A stretch of DNA of 64,000 bases from Polyodon spathula (taxonomy: Eukaryota; Chordata; Actinopteri; Acipenseriformes; Polyodontidae): the NCBI RefSeq assembly GCF_017654505.1, contig NC_054549.1, forward strand, positions 26,224,147 through 26,288,146. Reading direction: 5' to 3'. Both the position numbers and the translations under genes were made by a program. The notes below the pieces were generated by a model. That model had not been told where the DNA came from. It saw nothing but the letters and a program-made list of their open reading frames with translations, and made no database searches. This document shows positions 27,201-35,744 of this stretch, one piece after another. The stretch's first letter is position 1; every line of letters begins with the position of its first letter.

Positions 27201-27536
27201 ACTGGCACGTGTGCCGTCTAAAAGGGGGCCTTTCATTTAATATTCTGGCATAAGGACGTTTGATCAGTGGCGAATTAGACACGAGTATACGTTAAAATGT
27301 TTCTTTCATGCAAAAGTACATTATTTTGAATTTCTAAATCGATTTCAGGTCATTTCTGTAATATTTAATTAGTATTTATTAACACAATAATAATAATAAT
27401 AGAATACCGACCTTGGTTGGCTGTCCGGTGTCCAGTACCTACAGAACAAGTACTGTCCATCCGCGTTGATGATATGCGGGATATCTTTGTATGGGACCCC
27501 CTGAGGAGTTAACTTCTCCGACCCCTCTTCTGGCAT
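203..27536 (-). CDS. MGLL: Monoacylglycerol lipase, 5' five coding exons (partial gene)
   Basis: MGLL is a serine hydrolase of the alpha/beta-hydrolase fold that cleaves monoacylglycerols, including 2-arachidonoylglycerol, to glycerol and fatty acid at membranes. Five exons on the minus strand (27536-27412, 15319-15213, 4450-4314, 2450-2340, 292-203) splice in frame through GT/AG sites into 190 codons of a protein that is about 303 residues in mammals. Visible landmarks are the N-terminal block [12 protein letters not shown], the oxyanion-hole motif HGAGEH, the block [13 protein letters not shown] and the nucleophile elbow GHSMGG. The elbow is split by an intron directly after GHSM. The remaining exons, with the catalytic Asp and His, lie left of the window. 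There are no stops or frameshifts, so the gene looks functional. The next gene to the right, KBTBD12, is divergently oriented, the same order as on human 3q21. Identification rests on residue-level match to the known family. Confidence 0.95.
293..2339 (-). other. MGLL intron, between lid exon and preceding exon
   Basis: No coding sequence recognised. It is AT-rich, with a candidate LTR-like repeat at about 600-1130 (separate entry) and a T tract near 1672-1696. Short open frames here have no family resemblance. Confidence 0.75.
600..1130 (+). repeat. Candidate LTR-like or other interspersed repeat
   Basis: The stretch begins with imprecise repeats of a TTTAATTGTATT-type motif (about 610-685). 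It continues into a GC-richer region (710-790) and a G/T-rich region with GTTTATTAAA near 965 and an A-rich end near 998-1010, resembling a retroelement R/U5 region with a polyadenylation-like signal. I found no second copy in the window and no clear TG...CA ends, so the class is open. Confidence 0.3.
2340..2450 (-). CDS. MGLL: MGLL exon following the nucleophile elbow
   Basis: A 111-base exon (37 codons, phase 0 at both ends) with acceptor TTACAG before 2450 and donor gtaact after 2340. It encodes [20 protein letters not shown], then [17 protein letters not shown]. This corresponds to the helix after the catalytic serine and the next core strand. It includes the region holding MGLL's cap-entry boundary, with the conserved NPESAT segment intact. 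Confidence 0.94.
2451..4313 (-). other. MGLL intron carrying a palindromic element
   Basis: Contains one copy of the CTCAAATGTGCAG inverted-terminal-repeat element (about 2695-3125; see its own entry). Otherwise unremarkable AT-rich intron; no coding exon seen. Confidence 0.7.
2695..3125. mobile_element. MITE-like element, CTCAAATGTGCAG family, copy A
   Basis: Left inner repeat CTCAAATGTGTAGTTTT at about 2736 faces the right inner repeat AAAACTGCACATTTGAG ending near 3061. The flanks are also inverted: GGTAACAAAATAATTGCATAC near 2708 (left) against AATTATCTTGTTAG near 3110 (right). There is no open frame, so it looks like a non-autonomous DNA element. Related copies occur at about 38915-39460, 43070-43325, 43400-43480 and 52410-52560. 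Confidence 0.55.
4314..4450 (-). CDS. MGLL: MGLL exon ending at the catalytic-serine elbow
   Basis: A 137-base exon with acceptor CTGCAG before 4450 and donor gtacac after 4314. It encodes [20 protein letters not shown], then [20 protein letters not shown] and LVGHSM. The last codons form the first half of the GxSxG nucleophile elbow (Ser122 in human MGLL), and the two glycines that follow are in the next exon. Fully open, with no odd residues. Confidence 0.95.
4700..4975 (+). repeat. Interspersed repeat, CCATAGCTGTAG family, copy 1
   Basis: About 275 bp sharing the ordered landmarks GAAGCCATAATAGCAG, AGTTTTTCGTTAAGTATATG, TGAAGCAAAATTAG and a terminal AGCCATAGCTGTAG with copies at about 8330-8610 (+), 8965-9225 (-), 7235-7500 (- partial) and 56071-56330 (-). 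No coding capacity. It is probably a DNA-transposon derivative, but the class is not certain. Confidence 0.6.
6383..6600. repeat. 45-bp minisatellite, about five units
   Basis: Five successive units begin CTCAGAATGA (second unit CCCAGAATGA) and contain a CTAATGTCAAAG-type core, with a period of 45 bases; the fourth unit is one base shorter. Because 45 is divisible by three, open frames of 65 and 77 codons run through the array on the minus strand with a repeating His-Ser-Glu-Ser type pattern. These frames lack any gene context inside the MGLL intron and are best read as a by-product of the period. Confidence 0.75.
7235..7500 (-). repeat. Interspersed repeat, CCATAGCTGTAG family, partial copy
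   Basis: Diverged reverse copy recognised by CTCCATATACTTCACGAAAA, ACATTTTGAAATCTAGCATG and GGCTGCTGGAGGACC. The CCATAGCTGTAG end is degraded (TTATGCAACATCCTGG remains near 7241). Confidence 0.5.
8330..8610 (+). repeat. Interspersed repeat, CCATAGCTGTAG family, copy 2
   Basis: Same landmark order as copy 1: GGAAGCCTTAATAGTAG, CAGTTTTTCGCTAAGTATAT, GAAGCAAAATTAG, TAGGGTGATGCAAAACG and terminal GGCCATAGCTATAC. Confidence 0.6.
8965..9225 (-). repeat. Interspersed repeat, CCATAGCTGTAG family, rearranged copy
   Basis: Reverse copy with AAAAGTTTTGCATCATG, GAATGAACTCATTTTGC, AAATCTAACATGAAATACTG and TTATGGCTTCCGG. The middle portion is shortened. Near 9197-9225 the text AATCTTTTGGCCACAGCTGT repeats the terminal motif, suggesting a second inserted end. 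Confidence 0.5.
12395..13200 (-). mobile_element. Solo-LTR-like repeat, family with copies at 16.2 and 18.5 kb
   Basis: On the minus strand it begins AGTGACAGAAG at about 13200, then CCCTCCCAACCTGTGAGGGC, and further on GGGACTGCAACCC with TTTATTATTTACTGG. The element at 18525-19210 (+) shows the same order (GTGACAGAGCG, CTTCCCGATCTGTGAGGGC, GGGACTGAAGCCC, TATTATTATTTG). No internal coding region is next to it, so it looks like a solo LTR or short non-autonomous LTR element. Ends and target-site duplication are not resolved. Confidence 0.45.
13405..13560 (-). mobile_element. LINE 3' tail, reverse orientation
   Basis: AAGAACATAAGAAAATGTAA followed by GAGAGGTGGCCATTCCG is the reverse complement of the tail GGCCTC...TGTTCTTAT that ends the LINE fragments at 19235-19535, 24285-24717 and 62560-62910. 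Short 5'-truncated copy. Confidence 0.55.
15213..15319 (-). CDS. MGLL: MGLL exon with HGAGEH oxyanion motif
   Basis: A 107-base exon with acceptor TTTCAG before 15319 and donor gtgagt after 15213. It encodes [20 protein letters not shown] and then [15 protein letters not shown], ending with the first base of the next Val codon. The HG dipeptide and following GEH belong to the oxyanion hole and lid-proximal strand of the fold. The frame used here is not the longest open frame in the area; the choice follows from phase agreement with both neighbouring exons and from family match. Confidence 0.94.
16250..16810 (+). mobile_element. Solo-LTR-like repeat with TATA-like box
   Basis: Begins TGTGACAGATCGAATG, has GGTATATAGGGGGGCG at about 16488 (TATA-like, followed by AGATCTGTTCC), then GTGTTTAGTGTTAACTGG, and ends near GCACGCCACA at 16800. 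The start and the order of landmarks match the repeat at 18525. The flanks do not show a clean target-site duplication. Confidence 0.45.
18525..19210 (+). mobile_element. Solo-LTR-like repeat
   Basis: Begins GTGACAGAGCGAATGAATCT and ends near CCTGTGCACTACA. It shares ordered blocks with 12395-13200 (-) and 16250-16810 (+), including GATCTGTGAGGGC, CAATCTGTTCC, GAGTGTTTAGTGTT and GGGACTGAAGCCC. It contains an 82-codon open frame (18443-18691) that is not a recognisable protein. Confidence 0.45.
19235..19535 (+). mobile_element. LINE (L2/CR1-like) 3' end fragment
   Basis: A 5'-truncated fragment with AACCAGGACTAGAGGACAGA, TTTCTTTACACAGAGTGAG, GACTTGACAAAGTTTTTAAA, AATCAATCAGCTAG and GAATGGCCTCTTCTCG. 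The same blocks in the same order recur at 24285, 51570, 53240, 59765 and 62560. Confidence 0.65.
24285..24717 (+). mobile_element. LINE (L2/CR1-like) 3' end, longest copy
   Basis: The longest copy in the window. Its upstream part still resembles the C-terminal end of a LINE reverse transcriptase: read conceptually, [13 protein letters not shown] followed by NLFSLDQRR. After this come the RTRG-type region (CAGGGCTAGAGGACG) and the tail ending GGCCTCTCCCCATGTTCTTA. Stops and frameshifts interrupt it, so it is a dead fragment. Confidence 0.7.
25310..25765. mobile_element. Foldback MITE with GGGTAYATAAG ends and TTAA flanks
   Basis: Left end TTAAGGGTACATAAGGACC at about 25313 mirrors the right end GGTTCTTATATACCCTTTAA at about 25752. 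The inner arms also pair: GAGAACTACATTTCCCATCA (25476) against GAGAAATGTAGTTCTCAGAG (25549), with GAGCAGGAGGATTATG opposing CATCATCCTCCTGCTC. Poly-T and poly-A tracts occupy symmetric positions (about 25409-25430 and 25624-25647). TTAA flanks are typical of piggyBac-type insertion, but one extra T on the right leaves this uncertain. No coding capacity. Confidence 0.65.
26005..26120. repeat. GGGTC-rich patch, possible repeat remnant
   Basis: Contains GACCCGGGTTCTGG, CGCGGGTCAC, GTCGACC and TGACCCGGGTCGAG, giving several short complementary words in about 115 bases of otherwise AT-rich DNA. Could be a DNA-transposon subterminal region. No second copy in the window. Confidence 0.3.
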
Positions 27537-27562
27537 TGTGCTCGGACCGATTAGCAGAATAT
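27412..27562 (-). CDS. MGLL: MGLL first coding exon
   Basis: Reading leftward, the acceptor is at 27563 (TTGTAG before the exon) and the donor follows base 27412 (AAG then gtcggt). The ATG at 27536-27534 begins [16 protein letters not shown] and continues to [18 protein letters not shown], matching the MGLL N-terminus. The exon ends with two bases of an Arg codon, completed by the G at the start of the next exon. The 26 bases before the ATG are open in the same frame and read ILLIGPST, so a longer N-terminus from an upstream exon is possible. Mammalian MGLL also has a longer isoform with a short extension ending just before the MPEE methionine. I chose the MPEE start because it is the conserved one. 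Confidence 0.93.
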
Positions 27563-28192
27563 CTACAACACAAGCGCGCATCACGGCCAGTAAGTTATCA
27601 CTGTAAATGTACGAGGCTGCTGCAATGAGAAACCAAGTTACTAAAAGGGTCATTGTACAGTAGTGCTCAGTAATGTTGCCAAACTTGCTGTGGTGAGCTA
27701 TTGCGTATGTTTTCAATTATAGAGCGTGCCTAAGGCAGGTAAGGCAATGCTGGTTAACTACTGCCCCGTGCCCTTCAGGATCCCGGCAGTGACTGATGTA
27801 GACAGACAGGAGCACACTCCTCCGTAACAGTCGGCAGGCGAGTCCACAGTGACACAGAGGAATAAGCGGAAAACACTTACATTAAATGAAAGGCGGAAAA
27901 AGAAACGCACGCGGTCGTTTCTTTCCATCCAAAATTGTAGCCCTTTCATTCATTACTGACCTTCTAAATTGCAAATTGAACTATTCAGCAGAGGAAGCTC
28001 AACTGTACCAATCAAGTAGGCCTACGACAGTAACGTTTAATCAACGACATTACTAGCAAAGAAGCCCGCACTAATATAACTAGCTGTATGTACCATTGTT
28101 TTAAATATCTTGTAAAGTAAGGCTATTTTATCACGCCTTGACATACTTTGAAACTTCCCAACTTAATCACCGTTATTTTATTTAGTTCGTTT

Positions 28193-28199
28193 TATATAT

Positions 28200-28242
<43 letters not shown>
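28193..28242. repeat. TA dinucleotide microsatellite
   Basis: About 24 TA units with one phase break near 28210, placed about 650 bp upstream of the MGLL start exon. Confidence 0.9.
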
Positions 28243-28244
<2 letters not shown>

Positions 28245-28979
28245 TACTATAGGCTATCCGATACAAATCCTATGTTCACCTGAATAATATAATTTCAATT
28301 AAATGACAAAATAACGATCTATAAAACGTATATACCGCATACAGTACAAGTCAAAACCAAAAGTAAAGTGAGACAGTTCCTTGCTAAATAACTTGTTCTG
28401 CACATCAACTTGTTTTATCTACAGTGACGCGGGCTGACTGCGAGTGACACTAAACCGACTGGAAGTGTACTTTAATATTTCGTTTGTATTCATTTGCCTT
28501 ATTGTGATGAGGACAAGTACTTGCCTTGTATAAATCCGCTGCAGTGGATCTCCTCCAATAAACGCTCCGTAGAAGTAGCTTATAGTTTTGTGGTAGTCAA
28601 GTTCTCTATTCAGTTGCCTCTGCTCGCGCTGTGGAATAATAACCTACTGCAGCAGCAGACTCTACCGGTCAGCAAGAGCAACCAAACATATCCGCGTTGC
28701 CAAAAGAGGCGTGTTTAAAAGCCAAGGGGAATTCTCTATTTGTGAACACACATAGCTTTACATATCGTCACAGAGCTGACTATAGTTGATTAAAAACACG
28801 CTTTGATTAGCATGGAGATAAATATAGAACGAACATAGTAACGTGTGCTATTAAAGTATTCCATGGTTTCCCATGAAGTACTTCTATGGTTCCCTTTAAA
28901 AATTCAAGCAAGGACCAACACTGGTGAACGCTCGTTTAAAATGTCATTGCAGTTCTTCAGAATTACATAATGAAATAAA

Positions 28980-29060
28980 ACCTTACAGCTGGAAATTAAA
29001 TGGAGATAGGACTTAGGATAGAGGCAAGGAGACACTTCACACAGAGAGTGGTGTAAACAT
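28980..29060 (+). mobile_element. LINE (L2/CR1-like) tail fragment
   Basis: AGCTGGAAATTAAATGGAGA followed by ACTTCACACAGAGAGTGGTG matches the internal part of the LINE tails at 24285 and 53240. Only about 80 bp remain. Confidence 0.55.
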
Positions 29061-30737
29061 ACTGACCTGTCAATGTCGTTATTCAGCTGCCAGGGAATTC
29101 TGAGAAGTGCTACTGTTTTTTTTTTGTTTTATTTTTTTTTTTTAAAGCAGGTGACACCAACTGTACCAACATTAATAAAGCACAACAGGACTCCTTATGA
29201 TACAGTTGATGTCATGAATGTTTCTTTGTAATTTGTTGCAGCATTTAGACACAAGTCAAAGACCCTCAGCCTTTTTCCTGATCATTCCTAATAAGATAAG
29301 AAGAGTGCACAAAAAAAGTTAAACTAAGAAATGATGTAGGAAAGAAACTGTGGTAAAACCCCCAATTCAAGGCTGGTTTGTACCCTTGAATTAGTAGGCC
29401 CAGGCTCCAAAACTGCAGTTCAACTCTTGGGCGTACTTAACCACAAAACAAAACACGATTTAAAATAGAAACACTCAAAAGCATTGCAAACAAAACAGCA
29501 CCCAAGCGTCAGCTGCATCCCCGTCTCTTTCTGTTCACACTGGGGAAAGCTCCGTCACTGAACCAGTTCTCTCTACTACCTACTGCCAACAAACATCTCT
29601 TTGTTCCCCTTTTATGGTTTGTGGCCAGGGGTTGATTGACAATCAATAATTCAATCAACACATTATACACTTTTCCACCTAACAATTAAAACATACTTTT
29701 CTAATTAAGTAATTCAACAATTACACACATCAATTTAAACAAGGTGGCTGTTCTTCCATGCCTAAGCCATGATGGCTGCCAGCCACAAAATACCCATTTC
29801 TCAGTGTGCAGAGCCTCTGCTCTGTCATACAGACACACAGCTATTGTATTGCAAGCTGTACTATACAACAACCACACTGCTCTCCCAGTGTTTTCTATAG
29901 AGGTCAGCTGTTCTGTTATACCCCAATAACTGAAAAGATTAATCAAATTAAAGACACCTGTTCTAAAAGCACTGCTTATTGTGAATCACTTGAGCACTGC
30001 TCTCAAAGTGTTAACTCTTTCAGTGGACTACAGTGAGTATTTCAGACAAACAGAGGTAAATACATTAATAAGTGTAAAAAGTTGTAGTATAATAGGGATA
30101 ATGCCATTGCTGTGGCATGTTCCTCAGTAATAAAAAAAACTATTTCCTTTAAATAACATTAGACTCGGGACTCCCATTATTACCTTGTAATGTGCCACAG
30201 CAATGTCATGTCCTTTTCGGTATTCTTTATACTATTTATACCTGCATATCTTCCGTGTCTCTTGTCTGTTTCATGCAACCCTCCACCTCCTCATCTCCAT
30301 TATTATTAGCTGCACTTCGCGTCTGGCTTCTCAGCATAATGGGGGTAGACCGAGTCTCCCAGTGATCAAGAATCGAAGCCAAAGTGTCTTCATTATGCAC
30401 ACTTCAAATCTTAAATCTGGCATCCCTATATTCTCATCATATATGTCAGTTGGTTTGTGTTTGATTTTGTGTCATAAAAACGAATTGCTTTGTCCCTGTT
30501 TTCATACGCATGTATTGTTAAGAGTGCTAAGTTACGTAAGTTAAATATTCATGTCTTTTATCTGATTTGATGCATATGCCGGTCGATATGGGCTTCACCT
30601 TTCTACTGACCTGTCTTCTGTACCACAGCAAAACAACATGTTCTTGGCTTTTCAATCAATCTGCCGGGGGGAAGTCCAAAAAAATACCCACGCATGCAGT
30701 TGTATGTCTCCTGGGAGCCCCCTAGTGCTAATCTCAT

Positions 30738-30769
<32 letters not shown>

Positions 30770-31929
30770 GCGTAAAACATAAAACTGTACATAGTATAGT
30801 AATAGCTATGGTTACATCATGATTTCCGTTTACTAGAGATCAGAGTCCAAGAAACTTAGACAAGTTGACAAATTTTCCTGCATTGTCAGTGTAATGAAGA
30901 ATTTACTTTGTTTTAGTTTTAATTGCTTTATCACAATAGTGACCACTCCAAAGAACCCTGAAGAACCATTACACACAATCTTGGACTACAGACTACATTA
31001 ATACTATAAAATAAAGTTTATCACATTATCAGATTATACTGTTCAGAAAGTTCAATCAGAGGCCAGGAGTTTATGATAAAATGTTTGGAAAAGTTTAATT
31101 AAAGTCTAAGTCAGTTATTGTGCACTCCAACCATAAGGATACATTTTGAAGGAAGACCCTAAAAACAGTTTGTGTCTTTTAAGAGCAATTCAGGTTGACC
31201 CTTTGAGGGGTCATTATAAAAGTTAAAGGAATACTTCATACTTCCATCTGTATGTCTCACTTAGTTACATTTTTGCAAATATCTGGAGAACCTCTTCAAA
31301 TTATTATGAAACACTTCTTTGCTAATTCTTATTCTAAAATATACTGTACATGCTGTTGATATGTGTCATGGTCATCAATGCTTTCATCATACTGGTAGCT
31401 TGAATTCCCAGACATAGCGGGGGATGTATGTTACTGACATACTTGTTAAAATATCAATGAGTGAAGAATGAGTAACAATTGATGACACATAGCATGAGAT
31501 AATAGTCAGACAAAAAAAATTACGCAAATGTACAATGTACAAATCATTCTTTAAACAGCAGCTGACAGTTGTTGTGTTGAAGAATTGGCCTTTTGTCTTG
31601 GCATGCTTATATCTATACAAAAATTAATCATGAATTACAATTCAGGAATATATTCAACATAAACCATCAAGCAACCTACATGTGTTCATTGTTTTCCTGT
31701 TGGCAGGGGTAATACACATTGTTGATACTGGCCTTCAAGTGATTTCAAGCAGGACCAAACAAGTCAGATACATTTTTTTTTTTTTTTTTTCAAAAGACCT
31801 TATTTGGAAAGGACTTAAGACTGTTACTAATAGAGAAGAGGACCGCCAAACAATAATTTGCCTGCTTGTCAGATGTTTGCTGAGTATTTTATTTCAAAGC
31901 TGCTGATCCCACCTCCCAATTTAATAAAT

Positions 31930-33376
31930 AGTCACTAAGAGGAGACGTCAGTCTCTTTTGCAGTGAACCCGCGAATGCGAGTGATGTGACTTTGCATGGT
32001 TGGCAGTCAGATTCTCTTTCATGGAACCGGGGTTACAGCCGTAACCTATTGTTCCCTTTCAATTTGAAGATGACTGACAAACAATACTTTTGGGAAAGTA
32101 TATCAAAGCCGCCGCGAAGAGAATGAGAATGAGTGGACAGTATATGAGGGAAATTACACTACTGCCATCTAGTATTGGTGGTGTGAGCATGCAACCTCAG
32201 GGACCCTGTGCCTATTGAAGGCATGGAGGGATCTACGACATTGTCCATAGAACCTGGTAAATGTATGCGTAGTAGCTCATCTGGCAGCGGTACAAATATC
32301 GGTCAACGAGGTACCCTTTAAAAGGATGCAACCGCCGAGTACCCTTTAGAATACTGTCCACCAGTATAGGAGAGTCCGTGAATACTGAGTCAATGGGAAC
32401 ATGGCATGCAGATATGGCTGCTAGGTACACTTTTAATGTAGAGGGGGATTTACCCACCTCTAACAGATCTTGCAGAAACTGTAAAATTGCAATAGGGCAA
32501 TACATAGGATAATGGCCTCTGGTCATGCACCAATTTTGAAAATACTTCCACTTGTTGGCATACAATGCTCTCGTGGAAGAAGCCCTAGCGTTCAGCAGTG
32601 TACTGATTACTTCGTCTGAGAACCCTAAGGCGGACATGTGGTCCTGTTCAGGGGCGAGACCCACAGCTGGAGTCTGCCCGGTTCTGGGTGCCAGAGGGTA
32701 CCTTGCGTCTGGCTGAGGAGATCCATGTACAGTGGGGTCTCCCACGGCCGGCATCTGGCAGAGGTTCAAAAACCAGATTCTTCTGGGCCATCTGGGAGCC
32801 ATTAGAAGAACTGTCACCTTGTCTCTCCTGATCTTTTCGAGGAAGGCAGGGAGCAGCGGCATAAGCAGGAAAGCGTTTTGGGCCATTAGTGCGCAAGGGC
32901 GTCTACACCTATTGGATCTCTGCAGCTGCGGAGAGAGAACCACATGGGGCAATGGGTCATCTCTACCATGGCAAAGAGATCGACCTGGGCTTCCCCAAAG
33001 CATTCCCAAATGTGCTGCACACACTGAGGGTGCAGTTGCCAATCTGATGGGTGAGGACCCTCCCTCGAGAGGAGTTCCGCTGCCCAGTTGACCACTCCCA
33101 GGAGGTGTCTCTGTGCCCAGATCAGCAGCCAAAAGACTATATGGTGTAACTCTGGGGACAGAAGCCCTCCTTAGTTGTTCACATACGCAACTACTGACAC
33201 AGGGGGGAACTGTTGCAGCACGAGTTGAACCTCTTTTAGCTGTAGAGAGTTTATGTGCAAGGATGTCCAGTGACCAAACCAGGATCTGCGGACTTCTCTG
33301 CCTGTCCAGACCACCCCCCAACAGGAGTTGGATGCATCTGTCGTCAACACTTGATGGTTGTAAATTTTTTATTTAG
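31930..33376 (-). mobile_element. DIRS/Ngaro-type retrotransposon relic (RNase H and tyrosine recombinase)
   Basis: On the minus strand, frame-corrected reading gives an RNase H-like domain (33350-33060): VLTTDASNSCWGVVW, then GHWTSLHINSLQLKEV, and WAAELLSREG. A TAA (33173-33171) falls just after YVNN, where the family has its next acidic residue region. Downstream come QVDLFAMVEMTHCPMWFSL and LEKIRRDKVTVLLMAPRWP, typical of the RNase H-to-recombinase linker in DIRS elements. Then follows a recombinase core-binding segment (about 32650-32290) with ALYANKWKYFQNWC and SPSTLKVYLAAISACH. The catalytic R-H-R-Y part and the reverse transcriptase are absent. The region 31930-32240 looks like the element's terminal sequence. 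A 362-codon open frame spans several of these pieces but is out of frame with the RNase H part. Dead copy. Confidence 0.75.
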
Positions 33377-33433
33377 GATTGGTGCTGCCAATGGCTCGGG
33401 GACCATTTGATTTGTAGCATTGTATTATTTGCG

Positions 33434-33435
<2 letters not shown>

Positions 33436-33491
<56 letters not shown>

Positions 33492-33499
33492 TGTGTGTT
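33436..33499. repeat. GT microsatellite
   Basis: A long uninterrupted GT run to about 33489, followed by GAGTGTGTGT. It lies directly beyond the 5' side of the DIRS relic on the minus strand. Confidence 0.95.
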
Positions 33500-34190
33500 T
33501 TCTTGCTAGGATCTACGACCTCCCCTAGTGGACGTAAGCGGTACTACCATTGCCTGGCTACAACAATCATTGTATTTTGTCTTAATTCTTTTCGATATTT
33601 TTGTTAATAAAATCAATTTCTGTACTTTAATACCTGCCTCCTTGGTGTTGATTTAATTGAAGGGACATTGGGGCTCCTCTTGCTCCTGGTAAATTTAAGA
33701 GGTTAGCGTAGTCAAACCTTATTGTTGCAATAGGAACTAAGTTGCCCAACGCCACATATAGAACACATCGATATGCATGCCTATACAATATCGTTGTTCT
33801 CCTATGGGAACGTATATCTTTTCAATCGTGAGGTTAATTATTCAAATATGCATGTCGATTATGTAATATGTCAGGTTATTTATATATATATATGCAATGA
33901 TGTTTTTATTTTTATTATTTTATTGTTGTCATTGCTATATTTCTGAAAACAATATAATTTACAATGTGAAAGAAGCATGGTACAATGTGTCAATTTTTGT
34001 TGTCATTGTTATATTTCTGAAAACAATATAATTTACAATGTGAAAGAAGCATGGTACAATGTGTCAATTTTTGTGGGACACTGCATAGTTACTCTGTATC
34101 AAGAAAATGACTGTAGCGTTGATGTTACATGCAGGTGTCAAAGATAGCGATTGGGGACTAATATTTGCATAAATTAATAACAAAGAAAAG
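33500..34190. other. AT-rich intergenic DNA with a 74-bp tandem duplication
   Basis: No gene seen. Contains the tandem duplication at 33923-34071 (own entry). Sequence up to 33760 may belong to an undefined repeat. Confidence 0.6.
33923..34071. repeat. Recent 74-bp tandem duplication
   Basis: Two adjacent copies beginning TTGTTGTCATTG (33923 and 33997) and running through GAAAGAAGCATGGTACAATG. I see a single difference (C/T at the thirteenth base), which indicates a young duplication. Confidence 0.85.
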
Positions 34191-34199
34191 CATATCAAG

Positions 34200-34727
34200 T
34201 ATACTGAGCGTGCCAAGCAAGGAGACTGCACGGCAATTAGACATAAATAGACCAAACACATGACACGCACCGTAGTGCAAAACGGGTCAAAATATTGGTC
34301 AAGAAAGCTTACTCAAAATAAAACAAGGAACGCAGTGTGGGCTACTCGTTTATTTATTTAATTTTTTTTAAACACGTGTTCATGTGTCATAAAATAGTGT
34401 GTTTTTGTATGTATTTGTATTTTGTACATATATATGTGTGTGTCTGTGTGTGTGTTTACAACTCCCTTTCGTTGTATAAACACGTGTGTCTCAACGTGTA
34501 ACGTTAACCATGCATACAAAAACACACCATTTTATGACACATGAACACGTGTTTAAAAAAAAAACAAACAAAAAAAAAACGAGTAGAACACACTGCGTTC
34601 CTTGTTTTATTTTGAGTAAGCTTTCTTGACCAATATTTTGACCCGTTTTGCACTACAGTGCGTGTCATGTGTTTGGTCTATTTATGTCTAATTGCCGTGC
34701 AGTCTGCTTGCTTGGCACCCTCAGTGT
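34200..34727. mobile_element. Long foldback palindrome with arms of about 200 bp
   Basis: The left arm (about 34205-34422) and right arm (about 34508-34726) are near-perfect inverted repeats. Left GTGCCAAGCAAG, GACATAAATAGACCAAACAC and GTGTTCATGTGTCATAAAA are mirrored by right TTTTATGACACATGAACAC, GTGTTTGGTCTATTTATGTC and CTTGCTTGGCAC. The loop of about 85 bases contains GTGTGTGT. Short open frames on each arm are the same sequence read from opposite sides, not genes. Probably a foldback DNA element; arm identity suggests recent insertion or gene conversion. Confidence 0.75.
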
Positions 34728-35711
34728 TGGTATTGCAAGTACATCATGTAACAGTCGGATGTATTCCCCGTGTCTTGTTGCATGTAGGTCACATTTTTAT
34801 TTTTGTTTTCAAAAAAATAAAGTAGCATTTTTTTTGCGTTGCCTGAGAGACAAGCGGATGTTGTAAGTAATTTACTGTAATGCATAACTATAATGCATGC
34901 ATTTTCCGGTGCATATGTTGTGATTTGTTACTCATCTAAATACAACGTTTGAATACATTGGAATTCGTTAAGTATCCTTAAACGCAAAATAAGGGATTGA
35001 TTATTAAATCAAACAAGTGTATGAACCGATCAGGTACAGATACCTCATGCAACAAGGGTTGCCTTTCTTCCAAAAAAAAAAAAAAAAAAACCTTGCTGAA
35101 CATAGCTATACTGTACTTATTAGCACATTCCAAGAACAAACAACTTTTAAGCTTGATAATACTTTATTCTACTACATGTAGAAATAAATATTACCTCAAG
35201 GCACAACACCCAGAAGGCAGAGTGCAGTTTTGTAGAGGAGAGCAGAACTGAAAGACACTTGTAGGTTAACAAAAATAAATAAGAACTATGGCCTAATATA
35301 GCTTCTCTCTAGGTACAATTGGGACATAAGAGTATAATCATTAACCCACTTCTATCCAACACCGGGCCCCCATGGATTATTGGAAACATATCAGTAAGCA
35401 ATACTGTTTTCAAAAAGGTCACCCGGATGTGAGAAAATGATTTCGCACATTTGTTGCGATAAGTGTGACATTGAGGAAACACTGTACTGTGCATTAAAAA
35501 AAGTTTCTAAATTTAGTAGCAGTAATGTTTTCCGCCATTAATGACTGATAGTGCTGCATGAATGTACCTACTTTTATTATTTTAAAATAATAATTTAATT
35601 TAAACCGTCGCAAGTTCTTGAAACTTAAATTTTATATATTATTGTATAACAGATACAGTGTGTGTGTGTATTATATATATATATATAAAATATATATATT
35701 ATATATGTGTG

Positions 35712-35744
<33 letters not shown>

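Larger units (their letters stand above)
15320..27411 (-). other. MGLL first intron after the start-codon exon, about 12 kb
   Basis: No exon recognised. Contains two LTR-like repeats (about 16250-16810 and 18525-19210), two LINE tails (19235-19535, 24285-24717), a foldback element (25310-25765), a GGGTC-rich patch with several ACCCGGGT-type words (26005-26120), and several A/T homopolymers. First introns of this size often carry enhancers, but nothing here marks one. Confidence 0.7.
27563..31929. other. Upstream region between MGLL and KBTBD12, left part
   Basis: Should contain the MGLL 5' noncoding exon and promoter, but none can be fixed from sequence alone. Present: a TA microsatellite (28193-28242), a LINE tail fragment (28980-29060), a possible retroelement-like stretch (29340-29640), and an A tract (30744-30769). 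Open frames at 28494, 29744 and 30203 have no family resemblance. Confidence 0.65.

Noticed and set aside
28494..28718. 74-codon open frame upstream of MGLL
   Set aside because: No family similarity and no splice or start context; more likely promoter or 5' UTR DNA.
32233..33321. The 362-codon open frame as an intact host protein
   Set aside because: It is a chance fusion across DIRS retrotransposon pieces. The RNase H part is in another frame with a stop, and only the recombinase half is read correctly.
34064..34866. Two similar small proteins at 34064-34270 (-) and 34648-34866 (+)
   Set aside because: They are the same arm of the inverted repeat read in mirror orientation.
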